From: Austropuccinia psidii
Lineage: Eukaryota > Basidiomycota > Pucciniomycetes > Pucciniales > Sphaerophragmiaceae
Reading direction: 5' to 3'
NCBI GenBank assembly: GCA_023105745.1
Contig: JALGQZ010000018.1
Span: 11,297,338-11,361,337 of the forward strand
DNA: 64,000 bases
Below the pieces are notes generated by a model. The model had not been told where the DNA came from, did not search any database, and saw nothing but the letters and a program-made list of their open reading frames with translations. A program made the position numbers and the translations under genes. Below, piece by piece: positions 24,483 through 35,400 of the stretch (positions within the stretch are counted from its first letter, which is position 1; every line of letters starts with the position of its first letter).

Positions 24483-24528
24483 TAGACCAGGAACCTCCCT
24501 GGTGCATTTTTTGGAGGTTCCAGGTCTA
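24483..24528. repeat. 16-bp inverted repeat with one mismatch
   Basis: TAGACCAGGAACCTCC at 24483-24498 pairs with GGAGGTTCCAGGTCTA at 24513-24528 across a 14-base loop; only the A opposite A fails to pair. Position suggests a role in the oxygenase promoter or as a remnant of a small inverted-repeat element. Confidence 0.7.
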
Positions 24529-25316
24529 ATGGGGAGGAGTGATGAGATAGATTGGGGGGTTTGGGAGGTAGATGGTGATGAATGGGTCCATTTGGGAGGT
24601 GGATGGTGATGGGTGGGGGAGTTTTGGAGGAGGTAAAACTTAAAAAAAAATCATTTAAAAAATTTACCTATAGAAAAAAAAAATTAGCTTGGAAAAAAAT
24701 GAGAGTGGTGAAATTAAAAAAAGAAAAATCACTTACCTGATATTAAAAAAAAGGTGATTTTTTTGGAAGTGAGAGGGGTGAAAAGTAAAAATAAAAAATA
24801 ATAAATTAAGTATGAAGAATTGAAATTAGAAAAAAAAATCAAATTAAAAAAGAAATTGAAACTCAAAATAAAAATCAAAATTCAAAATTCAAAATGAAAA
24901 ATACAAGGAAAATTGCAAAATTAATAGTGGAAACAATTCAAAATAAAAGATAAAATTGAACCATAAAATTAAAAAAAAAACCATATAAAAAAAGATGAAA
25001 AAATTAATCAATAATATGAAATTAAATACCAATTCATTAAAAAGGAAGAAACACATCATCAACTTTTATTTTTGAACAGACTTCACATAAAATCTTGATG
25101 CAAAAATTGCCCAAATTTTCAATTTTTTCCTGAATTGCAAATAAATGTGGTACGTAATTGAAATTGCAAGTTGGTGCCCCAATTACCCATAAACATTGAA
25201 TTGTAAATTTGGTAATAAAGTGCAGTTAGATTTCATGACATACGATCAATAATTAAACATAAACATCACTTTGATTTGACAAAAAACCACATATAAACTG
25301 ATCACATGATGTATAC

Positions 25317-26524
25317 CTAATATTTTATTTTTTTATTGATTAATGCCAGAATGTGTTCCAGCTCCCCAATTGGCCTGCTTGATGACAATGCTGCTATAGT
25401 GAGATCCATCTGGCATTGCTTTTCCTTCAATTCCAATTCACTATTCCACTTTTCTTTTTCAAATTCATATTTCTTGGCATGTTGCTTCTCCTCAAACTCC
25501 ATTTGCTTTTGCAACTTGACTTCCTCAAACTGTTTATTTTCCATTTTTCTCTCTTTCTCTTCATTCCAACTCTCCCTGTCCCACTCCAAAAGAGCATTTT
25601 AACTGGTTTCACGGGCTAAAAATCATGAATTTTGTCAGTAGGATTGATCTGAGTAACCATAAACCCCAAACATACCCTTTTGACGTGATTCCAGAAAATT
25701 TGCATATGTTGGTGCAAACATATCCATTGGCCTTTTCCTAGAGCCACTCTTGTAATCAAAGCTGAGTGTCAATGCTTGATGATGCTTTTGTATTGAATGG
25801 GCTATGGATTTACTTTTCTGGTCAAAGGAGAAATAATCAACAATGGATTTCATAAGAATCACTCTTAAATGTACTTACCAATTCATCTTGGAGGTTTTCC
25901 ACTTGAAGCAAGTCATCATAATTATTAAGCAAAGGATACAGAATGAGAGGTGAATCCAAGAAATCATTCTCCTTTAACAAATAAATGAGCTTTAAATATC
26001 ACAGGTAAAAAGAGGAAGAGGAAATATCTTACCTTATCAAGCGGAACATCAACATCATCATCACCATTTAAGCTGTCTTTTTCTTGCAAATAATAGCTTG
26101 CAATGGGAGTGACATTGGGCTTGTGGCCAAAGAGAAAATCCATTTCAGCATAGCAAGGACACATACTTTCAAGCTTTTCACTCATTGATTTTATTCCTTT
26201 ACTCTCATCTTCTTCCGTTATTCCAGCCCCAGTTAAATTTTCGAATTTTTTTGCTGCCATATATTTCTTTTTATATGTTCGCCATCAATCATGGATGCTG
26301 CTTGAACAAAGGTTTAGGCAATTTCGTGATCTTTTGCTGACCTCAATCTCCATGAGCTGAAATCCATGCTTCTTTGATGAAGGAGGTCTTCCAATAGATG
26401 TTGAATCACTAGTACCAAAACGTGACTCGAAATTGGATTTGACTGAAAGCCAATTAATTATGGTTAAATAATCTGTACGTATTAAGTGACCTGAAGGATG
26501 AGGCAGGCCAGAGGTGATCTTCAT
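25317..26524 (-). pseudogene. Harbinger accessory (Myb/trihelix-like) protein, two nonsense codons
   Basis: The second protein usual in Harbinger elements, thought to bind DNA and bring the transposase to the nucleus. Exons 26524-26033, 25971-25879, 25817-25676 and 25615-25317 join in frame; the introns are 60-61 bp with GTAAGA, GTAAGT and GTATGT donors and TAAAG/ACCAG/TTTAG acceptors. About 341 codons. The N-terminal half has INWLSVKSNFESRFGTSD, IGRPPSSKK, KYMAAKKFENLTGAGITEED and LESMCPCYAEMDFLFGHKPN; the C-terminal half is a Glu/Lys coiled coil (EEKERKMENKQFEEVKLQ) ending LEHILALINKKIKY. A TGA at 26285-26287 (D-stop-W, where CGA/Arg would fit) and a TAA near 25600 interrupt it. The same signature is common in rust genomes. 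The 3' end overlaps no other gene. Confidence 0.75.
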
Positions 26525-26689
26525 ATCTGTCTAGATTTGTCATTCTTTGGATTGAGGCATTATCATATGGATGAAGAAGTATAAATGGACTGAAAGCTGT
26601 TCAGTCAGATTGTCCAAAATGGAGTGTAGAAGAATATGTTGTACCATTATGAATTGTGAGTACTCACTTGGGTTAGGTTTCAAACTGAA

Positions 26690-26840
26690 ATCCCAGATGC
26701 ATGGGATTTGGTCAATATACCAGGGGACCCAGTTGAAATGCCTTGGGATTTACACATAAAAGACCCGGGATTTAGTGTTGGGATTTGGGTTCCAAATCCT
26801 GTGTTATTTTAAGGCTGGATTTGGTGACTTTGACACTCCC
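26690..26840 (-). repeat. Right TIR and subterminal repeats
   Basis: Contains ATCCCAGATGCATGGGATTTGG, GGGATTTACA, GGGATTTAGTGTTGGGATTTG and the terminal inverted repeat ending at 26840. Confidence 0.65.
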
Positions 26841-29218
26841 TATTATTAAAAAAATATTTAGAAAATTGAAATAAGTCATTATTACAATTGAACAGATCCC
26901 AAAGAACAACGTTAAAGCCAAAGTCAGTAAATCTAAAGTGCAGAAACAGAATTAATATATATTATTTTAGATAGATCCTACTTAATTGTGGTTTTATTCA
27001 GCTATCAAGGCCATAGAAGTTTTCATTTATTTATATCCTGAAATTACATATAGGCAATTCTTAATGGATCTCTCTTTCAAAAAGTTCCAAAAGAGTCTTT
27101 AAGTCAATCTAAGCAGTAGGAGAACTTTGAAAAATCAAAAATCAAATAGTTTTAGATTTCATTTAAAAGAAATTGAATAAAAAAATTCAAAGTCAGTATC
27201 TAAGTATCATTATTTCATTTATTAAATAGTCCATAAAATTAAGGCCCTTTGAAGTAAGTCATAACCTCTTGGATCAATTACTCTTTTGATCAATAAGGGA
27301 CAATAAAGGCAAAGGGAGTTACATATTTCCTTTGAGTATTTTTTGAATTTTGGCTCCAATTCTTGAATACCCTTGAATAAAAGGCCATTGTTGAAAACCT
27401 GAAATGACAGGTATTTATGAATTCAAGATTTAACTTTCATTGGTTTTTCTTGGTTCATGTGGAGAGTTTTGGCAGCTCCAGTGGATTGATAAAAACAGGG
27501 TTGAAAATTGAACAAGTATGAATTTAACCCTTTTATATGGTATTGTTTTCCATTCAGGTTTATTTTTATTTCACTAGATATTTTAATATTCAGAGTTAAA
27601 TTATTCAGATTGTATATATATCTTTATATATAAAAGATTTCAAAGAAATTGAAATAAAGTCTAAATTTTGTTTTTGAATCTAAAAGTTAAATAAATTATT
27701 AGATCTTTAAAATCAAAAAGCTAAATAATTTTCACTGAAAATGGAGGAAAAAAACCATAATTTCCTTAGGGTATATTAGCCCAAGACTCCTGCTAAACAT
27801 CCAGAATTTTTTCAAAGATGAAATATCCAAAAGTCTTTCAGCTCTAACGGCTGGTTTTTTTAAAAAAAGAAAGATTAGGCTTACCTTAAAGAAGGGTACC
27901 ATTGTTGAATATACAACAATGAATTAAATGGAATACACACTTACTAAAAATCTTCATCTTCATCCTTTGTCTTACCTTCTTATTTTATTTTGAGCTTAAT
28001 GAAATTCAATAAAAATACCTATAAGCTTCATAACGTAAAGAATATAATTCTAATCCTAAAAATTTAGGGAACTTTAATACAACCAAATATAACAAAATTA
28101 TAACTTGGATTAATGTGTAAAAGAATTTTGAAGCTTGTTTTGAATCTTCTGAAAAGAATTTAGTTGGAATTTGCCTAAAATCTAAATAAGTGGTATTTGA
28201 AATTATTTGAAATCAGGTAAACAAAGAATCATATATAGAATAATGCACAAATATAAACAAATGAATCACTGATTGGTGAATTCCACTATATATAGATATA
28301 TAACTCTCAAGGATTATAAAATCTCAACACTTGCTGGTATTATCAATGACGGTATTAAGGAGGGGGATCAAAAATAAATTTTTCAAAAGATCAAAGTTCT
28401 TTTAGCATGGCAAAAATGAATTAAATATAACCTCAAATGAAAAACTTCAAATTTTCAGAGTTGTATAAGAAATGTTCATGAGATAACTGACTCTTCAATT
28501 AATAGTTAGGCATTTTTTTTTCTTTTGAATAGAGATTAAAAATTTATCTTGAGCTCAATGAAAAGGTTTTGAGTGAGAAAGATATTACAGAGATCAGAGG
28601 TCATGATAATATGACCTCAGTTATTAATGATGTTGGTGCTGAGATAAAGAGTTTTAATGACAACATGGTGAAAATTCATAATTTTAGGAAATTCACATGA
28701 ATGACTAATTCATTTTAGCATGAATTAATAAAAGAAGGAAAAATAAAAGATAAATGATATCAAAAATTAATCTAACTTTATTTATGGATAAAAAAATGAG
28801 ATAATAATAGAAGAGAGAAAGTGAGGTTCACTACAGAGCGCTTGAATTTCAAAATAATAAATAATCATGTTCAAAAATATCTCAGTTAAAAATTTAAAAT
28901 GAAAACGTTTATCAAATAAGAGAATTGGATTTAAATTTTCTAACCTCATACATATAATTACTTAATGCACAAAAAGAAGGCTATGATTTTTATTTAAAAA
29001 CAATTGTATGATATTTCAAATTGATAATTCTATTTTATAAGCACATAGAATTAGGTAAAGTTGAGAACAAAAATTTGAAGTGATTTTGAGACAAAAGATT
29101 TAAAGCTCAAAATGGAATTACAGAATGAAAAAAAAGGTTTAGCTATTGCCATGTTTTGGTCAGCTTTCTCTGAATTGAGGCAGAAAATATAACCAACTAG
29201 ATTGATAGGGAATATCTC

Positions 29219-29250
<32 letters not shown>

Positions 29251-29508
29251 GGTAATAAAATGAAGCTTAGAGAAAAAATGAATAGTTCAATTGTAACTTT
29301 TTGGACCTTATAAGAAAGAAAATAGTAGTTAAAACAATTTGGCTTTCCACATTTAAGGTGAGCTTTGATGTTAAATAAAATTAATATGAAAGTCTCATGT
29401 ATATAAAGGATTGATTTAATGATATAAATATGAGTAGGTATTTAAAGTATACAAAATTTGAGAATTAATTTGAGGACGAAGCAATTCTATCTTAAATTAA
29501 TTTGAAGC
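26841..29508. other. AT-rich intergenic stretch, insertion site of the young chromovirus
   Basis: No intact gene. A plus-strand coding-like remnant at about 28530-28700 reads EKVLSEKDITEIRGHDNM and INDVGAEIKSFNDNMVKIH before stops. An (AT)n tract lies at 29219-29250. The stretch continues beyond the inserted element at 39615. Confidence 0.4.
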
Positions 29509-29513
29509 CATGG

Positions 29514-31349
29514 TGTGAGCCTTAGAGGTAATTTCATATACCCAAAAGACCACAAATATAAAAAATAACATATTAATATAAATAAAATAAATTTATTTAT
29601 ATTATTAAAATAAAAATAAAAAATATAAATATAAAATTATATTAAAAATAAAAAATTAATTATAATTTAAAAATAAAATTACTTTAAATTTTGTAAATAT
29701 AAAATTACATTTATACTTGAAAAATTTAAGTGAAAATGAAATTTTAACAAAATTGTGAAAAAATAAATAAATTTGGAAAAAAGTTAAATAAAATTTATTA
29801 TAACTTTTTATCCAATAAATAAACATATAAATTTTATTTCACCATTGGATTCCTCATAAAAAATCAGGTGGGGTCACCTCTGAGTGAAATTTTTGTAACT
29901 CAACTCTAAATAAGCTTAAATTAAGTTTTTAGTATTTTCAATACAAAAGTTGAAAATCCTCAAAACCTTAATTTAATTCACACCACATGTGGTGTTAACC
30001 ATCAATTTTTGTGTTAAAATTGAGGTGTTGTGTTTAGTTTAGAAGTTATGAGGAATTGAAGTATTTTCAATTGAATCCAATTGAAATGTCAAAATGTGCG
30101 CGTGTATTACATAAGTGAACTTTGATTTACATATGAGGTGTCAATTATTACTGTATTGTACTGTACAATTGAATTGAATTACATGTGTAAATTATAAGTA
30201 TAATACATGATGAGGAATTAAAGGAAAAATAAATTGGAAAGATTAAATTTGGGGGGGAAAAGGAACTCCAGCTCTAAGGGGGAGCTAGACCCCCAAAATC
30301 CTTGCTGACAGGCGTGGGATGTCAAAATTCACGCAAAAGTTCATCACTTTTGGCCTGGAATTGAGTTACAGGGTCTGTGAACTCAATTGATGATGAGGTT
30401 TTGATACCAACTGGGGTAGTTTTAGCTGTTGCCAAGAGGGTAAAACTACCCTTAAGATAAAACAATCATAGTAAAAACAGTTTTAACTGGTTTCTACGCC
30501 TCTGACACACATTCTGACGTGTTTTGAAGGTTCTAGGCCTGGTATTGCTATAGTAATGGCTGATTTAAGGGTCTAAAATGGCTAAAAATGGCTAAAAATG
30601 GCTTAAACCAGCCCTTTTTTGGTCTAAACCAGGGTTCAATGATGCCATAATTGGCTTTTCTGTTGTCAGACTGTTTTTCACGACTGACAAGAGTAAATTT
30701 TACTTTTGGAGTAAGAGAATTGATGGTTATAAAAGAATGTCTTCTTTGCCCCACTTTTCTCTTCATGTTAGAATCTTTTCCTTTTATTAATTAGTTTAAA
30801 ACTGTTAAACCAATCAATCAAAGATTCCAACCACCACTTTTAAATCATTTTAATCCTTTTAACCACGTGAAAAAATCATTATAATCATTGTTTGTAACTC
30901 TTATAATCATTTTTACCCCTGAACCACCCCAAAAGTGAATTAAAGCATCTTTCATCACTGTTAACTTTGTCACTTTGTTTCCAAATTCACTCTGGTCACT
31001 TTTGGGCGTGTTTTCTCTTTAATATTCTTTTTAAAGACTTTGTTCTTTAATTAATTGCTTGCAGTTCTTTGCTCAATTAATTCCAATTGAAATTGCTCTT
31101 GAAGAAATTTCTTTTGTAGCCTTAAAATATCTCTTGTAGAGTATTTTTTGGATAAATCTTTATTGTTGGTAAAACAATAAATTTTTATATTATTGTTTTA
31201 TACTAATAAAGTTATAAACAATAAAATTGGCGTGTTTTCTCTTAAAAATAATATTTCATACTATTTTTAACTGAATTTTACCTTATACAAATTTTGAGGA
31301 CAGGAAAAGTACTTGATTTCTAATCAAAGTTTCATATCCACACCTTACA
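29514..31349 (+). repeat. 5' LTR of the young chromovirus
   Basis: Begins TGTGAGCCTTAG and ends CACACCTTACA. It contains a TATA box TATAAAAG at 30728-30735, a triple ATGGCTAAAA repeat near 30580-30605, and AATAAA at 31176-31181. The TATA box is conserved in the partner LTR (38988-38995) and in the solo LTR (60870-60877). The ORF 30548-30766 is a shadow. Confidence 0.95.
30728..30735 (+). promoter_or_regulatory. LTR TATA box
   Basis: TATAAAAG, preserved at the same LTR position in all three copies of this family here. Transcription would start shortly downstream, placing the LTR's last ~600 bp in R/U5. Confidence 0.55.
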
Positions 31350-31351
31350 TT

Positions 31352-31364
31352 TGGGGGCCCAGCC
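31352..31364 (+). promoter_or_regulatory. Primer binding site
   Basis: TGGGGGCCCAGCC, 2 bases after the LTR. It starts with TGG, as required to pair with tRNA 3'-CCA, and is near-identical to the PBS of the other two elements in the window. Confidence 0.75.
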
Positions 31365-31577
31365 GCAATATTTTACCTGTGACATATTTTTTTTACTCTT
31401 TTTAAATATTTTTTCTTATATTGAAAAATTTAAAAACATATAAAAAATACTTATAATCCAAAAAAAAATCCTTAAAAAAATAATTTTTTTCATATTATAA
31501 GTGAGGCTTATATTTTTATTTCTTTTTTGAAATAACCTTTTTTTACTTAAATTAATTGGCTTTTTCATTAATTTTAG

Positions 31578-32489
31578 TGTCTGACAACGTGGTAAGACAA
31601 GAAAACATTGAAACAGCCTCAACAGTAACCAGCATTATCCCTGCCAGTACTGTTAATTCTGATCATAATAGTACTGTTATTGTGACTCAAAATAATCAAC
31701 CTGAACCAATATCTTCTGAATTAATTAACTTGGATATAAGTAATACACTTCAGAAAGCCAAAAATTTGGCCAATAGTAAGTTTTTGACGTAAAAATACTA
31801 TTTTAAGCCTTTTTTAACCATAATTATGCCTTCAACCAGGTCAGGAGCCAGCTACAACCCCTCAAGCAGCTCCCAAAAAGGTAATAGACGTGATTATGGC
31901 AGAGGCCAACCAGGTACAGAAGGAAAAGGGTCAGTTGATGACTTCCAAACAACTAAAATGGGTCATTCTGAAGCTGATAATACCATTTTACCTTCAAAAA
32001 GAGCTGACACCGCCACAACAAGCCTCTGTGGACATATACAAAGCCAGCCACAGTGCATACAACAATGCACTCCAATTCAAGGAGTACCAGATCCTTGCAG
32101 ACCTGTGGAAGAATTGCATGAATTCTTACCTGACAGTAAGAAAATTCTTGGGCCATCCCAACACTTGCAAATTGCTCAATGGATGGCATCCATTGATGGA
32201 GAAGAAAAACATGATGCTTTTGACACTAGAATGGAGGAAAAACAACCCTCCACCAGCCAAACCAGTGCCAAAAACAGCCCCAGTGGCCAGCAGCAGCAAT
32301 TCCAACGTGAAAAAGCAGCCACAAACTCCAAACAAGGGCAAAGGGAAGGCACCAGCCCCAAAACCTTACAGCCAGGGCTACAGAATCCCAAAGATTCAGC
32401 AGGATGCCATGGAAAATGTATTTCAGATGGCCAGAACCATGATGGAATTACAGAAGAAGGAGGAAGCCAGATTAAGGTTCCAGAAATGA
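31578..32489 (+). CDS. Spliced ORF1 upstream of and overlapping Gag-Pol
   Basis: A predicted protein of unknown function. Exon 31578-31775 and exon 31840-32489 are joined by a 64-nt intron (GTAAGT...CAACCAG, phase 1), which shifts the reading from the Gag-Pol frame to the next one and keeps it open to TGA at 32487-32489. The exon is preceded by a pyrimidine-rich acceptor (TTTTAG at 31572-31577). If a donor in the LTR at 31309 (A|GTACTT) is used, A plus TG makes the start codon and the protein is about 282 residues; otherwise the first ATG is at 31896. The C-terminal part has a Trp/Tyr-rich stretch ([27 protein letters not shown]), a Pro/Lys-rich linker and [18 protein letters not shown]. The old chromovirus has a clear homologue (61549-62329) with its intron at the same place and phase, strong evidence that this frame is translated. 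Confidence 0.65.
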
Positions 32490-35400
32490 TTTCTGACATA
32501 TTTGATTCCATCCCAGAGTTGTATAATGCTATAAATGACGTGAAAAACCATCTTTCTGATAAAAATGACACCATTTGTAACAACATTAAAACAAACAACC
32601 TGAGTCTGTGCCAAATTAATGAAACACTTATGTGTTTTGAAAAAGTTTTGAGAACAATTAAAAATTCCAATAATGATAATTCTTCTAACAATAAAATAAA
32701 TGAACAATCTGCCATTATTAAAGAATTAACAGATAAATATTCTAAATTCAATATTGATGACATAATTGAAACAAGAATTAAACAAGCCATAAATATTATC
32801 AAGACAGATAACAAGAAAGTCCTTGATGACATTTCAAATTCATTTACTGAAGTAAAGACATATACCATTGCCTTGAAAAAGTGTTTTGATGCTTCACAAG
32901 AAGAAGTATCAAAATTATCAATGAAATTGAATCAAGTCACTGCTGATAATACAAGACAGACAGAGTTATGGCAAGAACTTACACATAAAGAAGACATGTA
33001 TAAAATTGAAGTAATAAATTTAATACAAAGCTTCCAACATGAATACAGAAATTCCCAAAGGTGTAGCAACAGTAAAATGAATGACATTGAACAATTACTG
33101 AACACCTTACCAAGAATGTCTACACCTCTAAATCAAAATGAGGGCACAAGAATTTCAAATCCACAAGTATTGGATCCTGATAATTCACAATTAAAAAATG
33201 AATTATCCACTTCTTTTCATAACTTGGAACCATCAATGGGCCAAGCACTCTTGAAAGAAGTTCCAAAACTTAAAGAATGGCCTCACTTCAGTGGTGAAGG
33301 AGAGTATGACCATATGGAATTCATTAGAGGTATTGACATGATCAAAGAGGATTTTGAATTACCAGACAGATTGGTAACAGCCAGGTTTAACACCTTGTTT
33401 ACCAGATCAGCTCACAGATGGTACATCAAAATAAGACAAGCACATGGACACCAGAGTTGGACTTGGTGGAAAACCCAAATCATCAACAAATGGGCAAATG
33501 ATGCTTGGAGGTTTAAAGTTGAAACAGCCTTTGAATCTGCCAAATTTAATGCTGATAAAGACAAAGCTTCACCATGGTTTTGCCAACAAAAGGACAGATT
33601 AACAGCATTATATCCTGACATGTCAGAATTTATGATCCATAGAAAAATTCTGAGACAATGTGGAGGTGACTTAGAGCATGCTGTCAAAAGCAGGACTACT
33701 GAACAATCTTCAGCAGAGGATATTATCAATATACTAGAAGAAGTAACCACCAGAACCAAAATTGGTTCTAGTAGGGTGAATCTTAAAACAAGGTTTAATA
33801 CACCTTGGAAAGATTCTGTGGACAAAAACCCCAAAGAAAATTCTAGTAATATTAAATATAAATCTGAAGATACAGTCAGAAAATGCCACATTTGCCAAAG
33901 CACCACCCATTTAGCCAATACATGTCCAAAAAGGGGGAAAATCAATGAAATTGACATTGAAAAAGAACCAGATGTTGAAAAAGAAGACATAATTGAAGAC
34001 AATTCAGATGATAAGTCATCCATATTCTCTGAATCTTCAAAAGATATAGAAAATATCAATGCCACTTTTGACATCATGGAATCTTATTCCCACTTACCAC
34101 AATTGAGCAATGGTCAAGTTGATTTATCAAAAGTTCAAGATGCACAACTTATGAAGACAAAACCAAACAGAGGAAAAGGCTATACAGCTGGTAACTCCTG
34201 TATAACAGAAGTGGTGATTGACAACAAACCCACCAAACTTTTGCTTGACCCAGGAGCCTTCTGCTCTTGTGTTGGAAAATCTTTTCTTAAGACTTGTGTA
34301 CCAAATTTTGAAGACCAATTGTTACCAATGGATGGTATAAAATTCAACAGTGCAAGTAACCCAATGAAAGCATTAGGAATCTTTGAGACCAATGTCATAT
34401 TCCCACACATAAATGGGAATTTAAGGATCACAGTTGAATTTGTTGTTATGGAAAATTGCTCTAGTACCCATTTTATATTGGGAAATGACTATTTAATCAT
34501 GTATGGGATAGATTTACATAATAACAAAGACAGATACTTTACAATTGGAGACAATAAGCGCCAGAAATTTGCCTTTTTACCCTTTAAAAGACAAATTACA
34601 GTAAACAAAGTATCACCAGTCAACTTAGAGTTAGGGAAATTCAAGTCTGAACAGTTAAATGAGGCTGAAATAAGCCTTCATCTGACTTATAAGCAAGAAA
34701 ATGAACTTTCTTCCCTTTTGTATGACCACAGAGGAGCATTTGCTACAGACAAAGAACCCCTGGGAGCAATTATTGGTCATGAAGTTGACATCATTCTTAA
34801 CATTGAGAGACCTTATCCACCACTCTTAAGAAGACCTGCTTATCCAGCAAGTCCAAAATCAAGAGAAGCTCTAGAAATTCATATCAAAGAACTTCTAGAC
34901 CTTGGTGTAATAAGAAAAGTAGGCCACAATGAGGAAGTAGAAATAACTACACCAGTCATAGTGGCGTGGCATAATGGAAAATCCAGAATGGTTGGGGACT
35001 TTAGAGCTCCGAACACTTACACTGTTCCAGACAGATACCCAATACCAAAAATCCAAATTGCCCTTACTCAAATATCTCAAGCAGTGTATATAACCACTAT
35101 GGATGCCCTTAAAGGATTCCATCAAAATGTGGTAACACCAAGAGCAAGAAAATACTTGAGAATTATTGTTCATTGTGGAGTGTATGAATACTTAAGGATG
35201 CCTTTTGGTATCAAAAATGCACCTTCACACTTCCAAAGAATGATGAATGAAATCTTCCCTGAAGAACTCTCAGAGGGATGGTTAATCATTTACATTGATG
35301 ACATTATAGTCTGCTCCAAAACTTGGGAAGAACATATGTACAGATTGTCCAGGGTTTTGACAAAAATTCAATCTGTCAATATGAAAATTTCTTTAAAGAA

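Larger units (their letters stand above)
24010..25060. repeat. A-rich low-complexity spacer with short tandem repeats
   Basis: Upstream of the oxygenase gene. About four imperfect units of about 50 bp carrying ATCAGTTGATGATTTTAAAA lie at 24190-24340. Two strong inverted repeats follow (24394-24417 and 24483-24528), then purine- and A-rich sequence with no ORF. Confidence 0.6.
21001..26840. mobile_element. Harbinger/PIF-type DNA transposon with TET/JBP-like gene
   Basis: A 5.8-kb element bounded by imperfect inverted repeats: left GAGGTGTCAAAGTTACCAAA from 21001 and right, read inward from 26840, GGGAGTGTCAAAGTCACCAA. Both subterminal regions are packed with the motif AAATCCCA in either orientation (about 21020-21175 and 26690-26820), as expected for transposase binding sites. 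Inside, in order, are a Harbinger DDE transposase on plus (21337-22583), a TET/JBP-like 2-oxoglutarate oxygenase on minus (22665-24001), a low-complexity A-rich spacer, and the Harbinger accessory protein on minus (25317-26524). All three genes are interrupted by a few stops or frameshifts, so this copy is inactive but readable. A 3-bp target duplication could not be pinned down. The copy at 41877-50728 shows the same organisation. Confidence 0.8.

Noticed and set aside
20995..26845. Three-base target duplication (TTA/TAA type) for the first Harbinger element
   Set aside because: The flanks (...ATTCT and TATTA...) do not give an unambiguous duplication, and the exact outer base of the TIRs is uncertain.
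31556..31792. 78-codon ORF starting at 31556 as a separate gene
   Set aside because: Its start is TTG; the sequence makes sense only as the first exon of spliced ORF1.
32176..32868. 230-codon minus-strand ORF
   Set aside because: Lies opposite the intact chromovirus reading frames; composition mirrors the plus-strand gene. No homologue in the old element.
33412..34077. 221-codon minus-strand ORF
   Set aside because: Antisense shadow of Gag and the zinc knuckle region.
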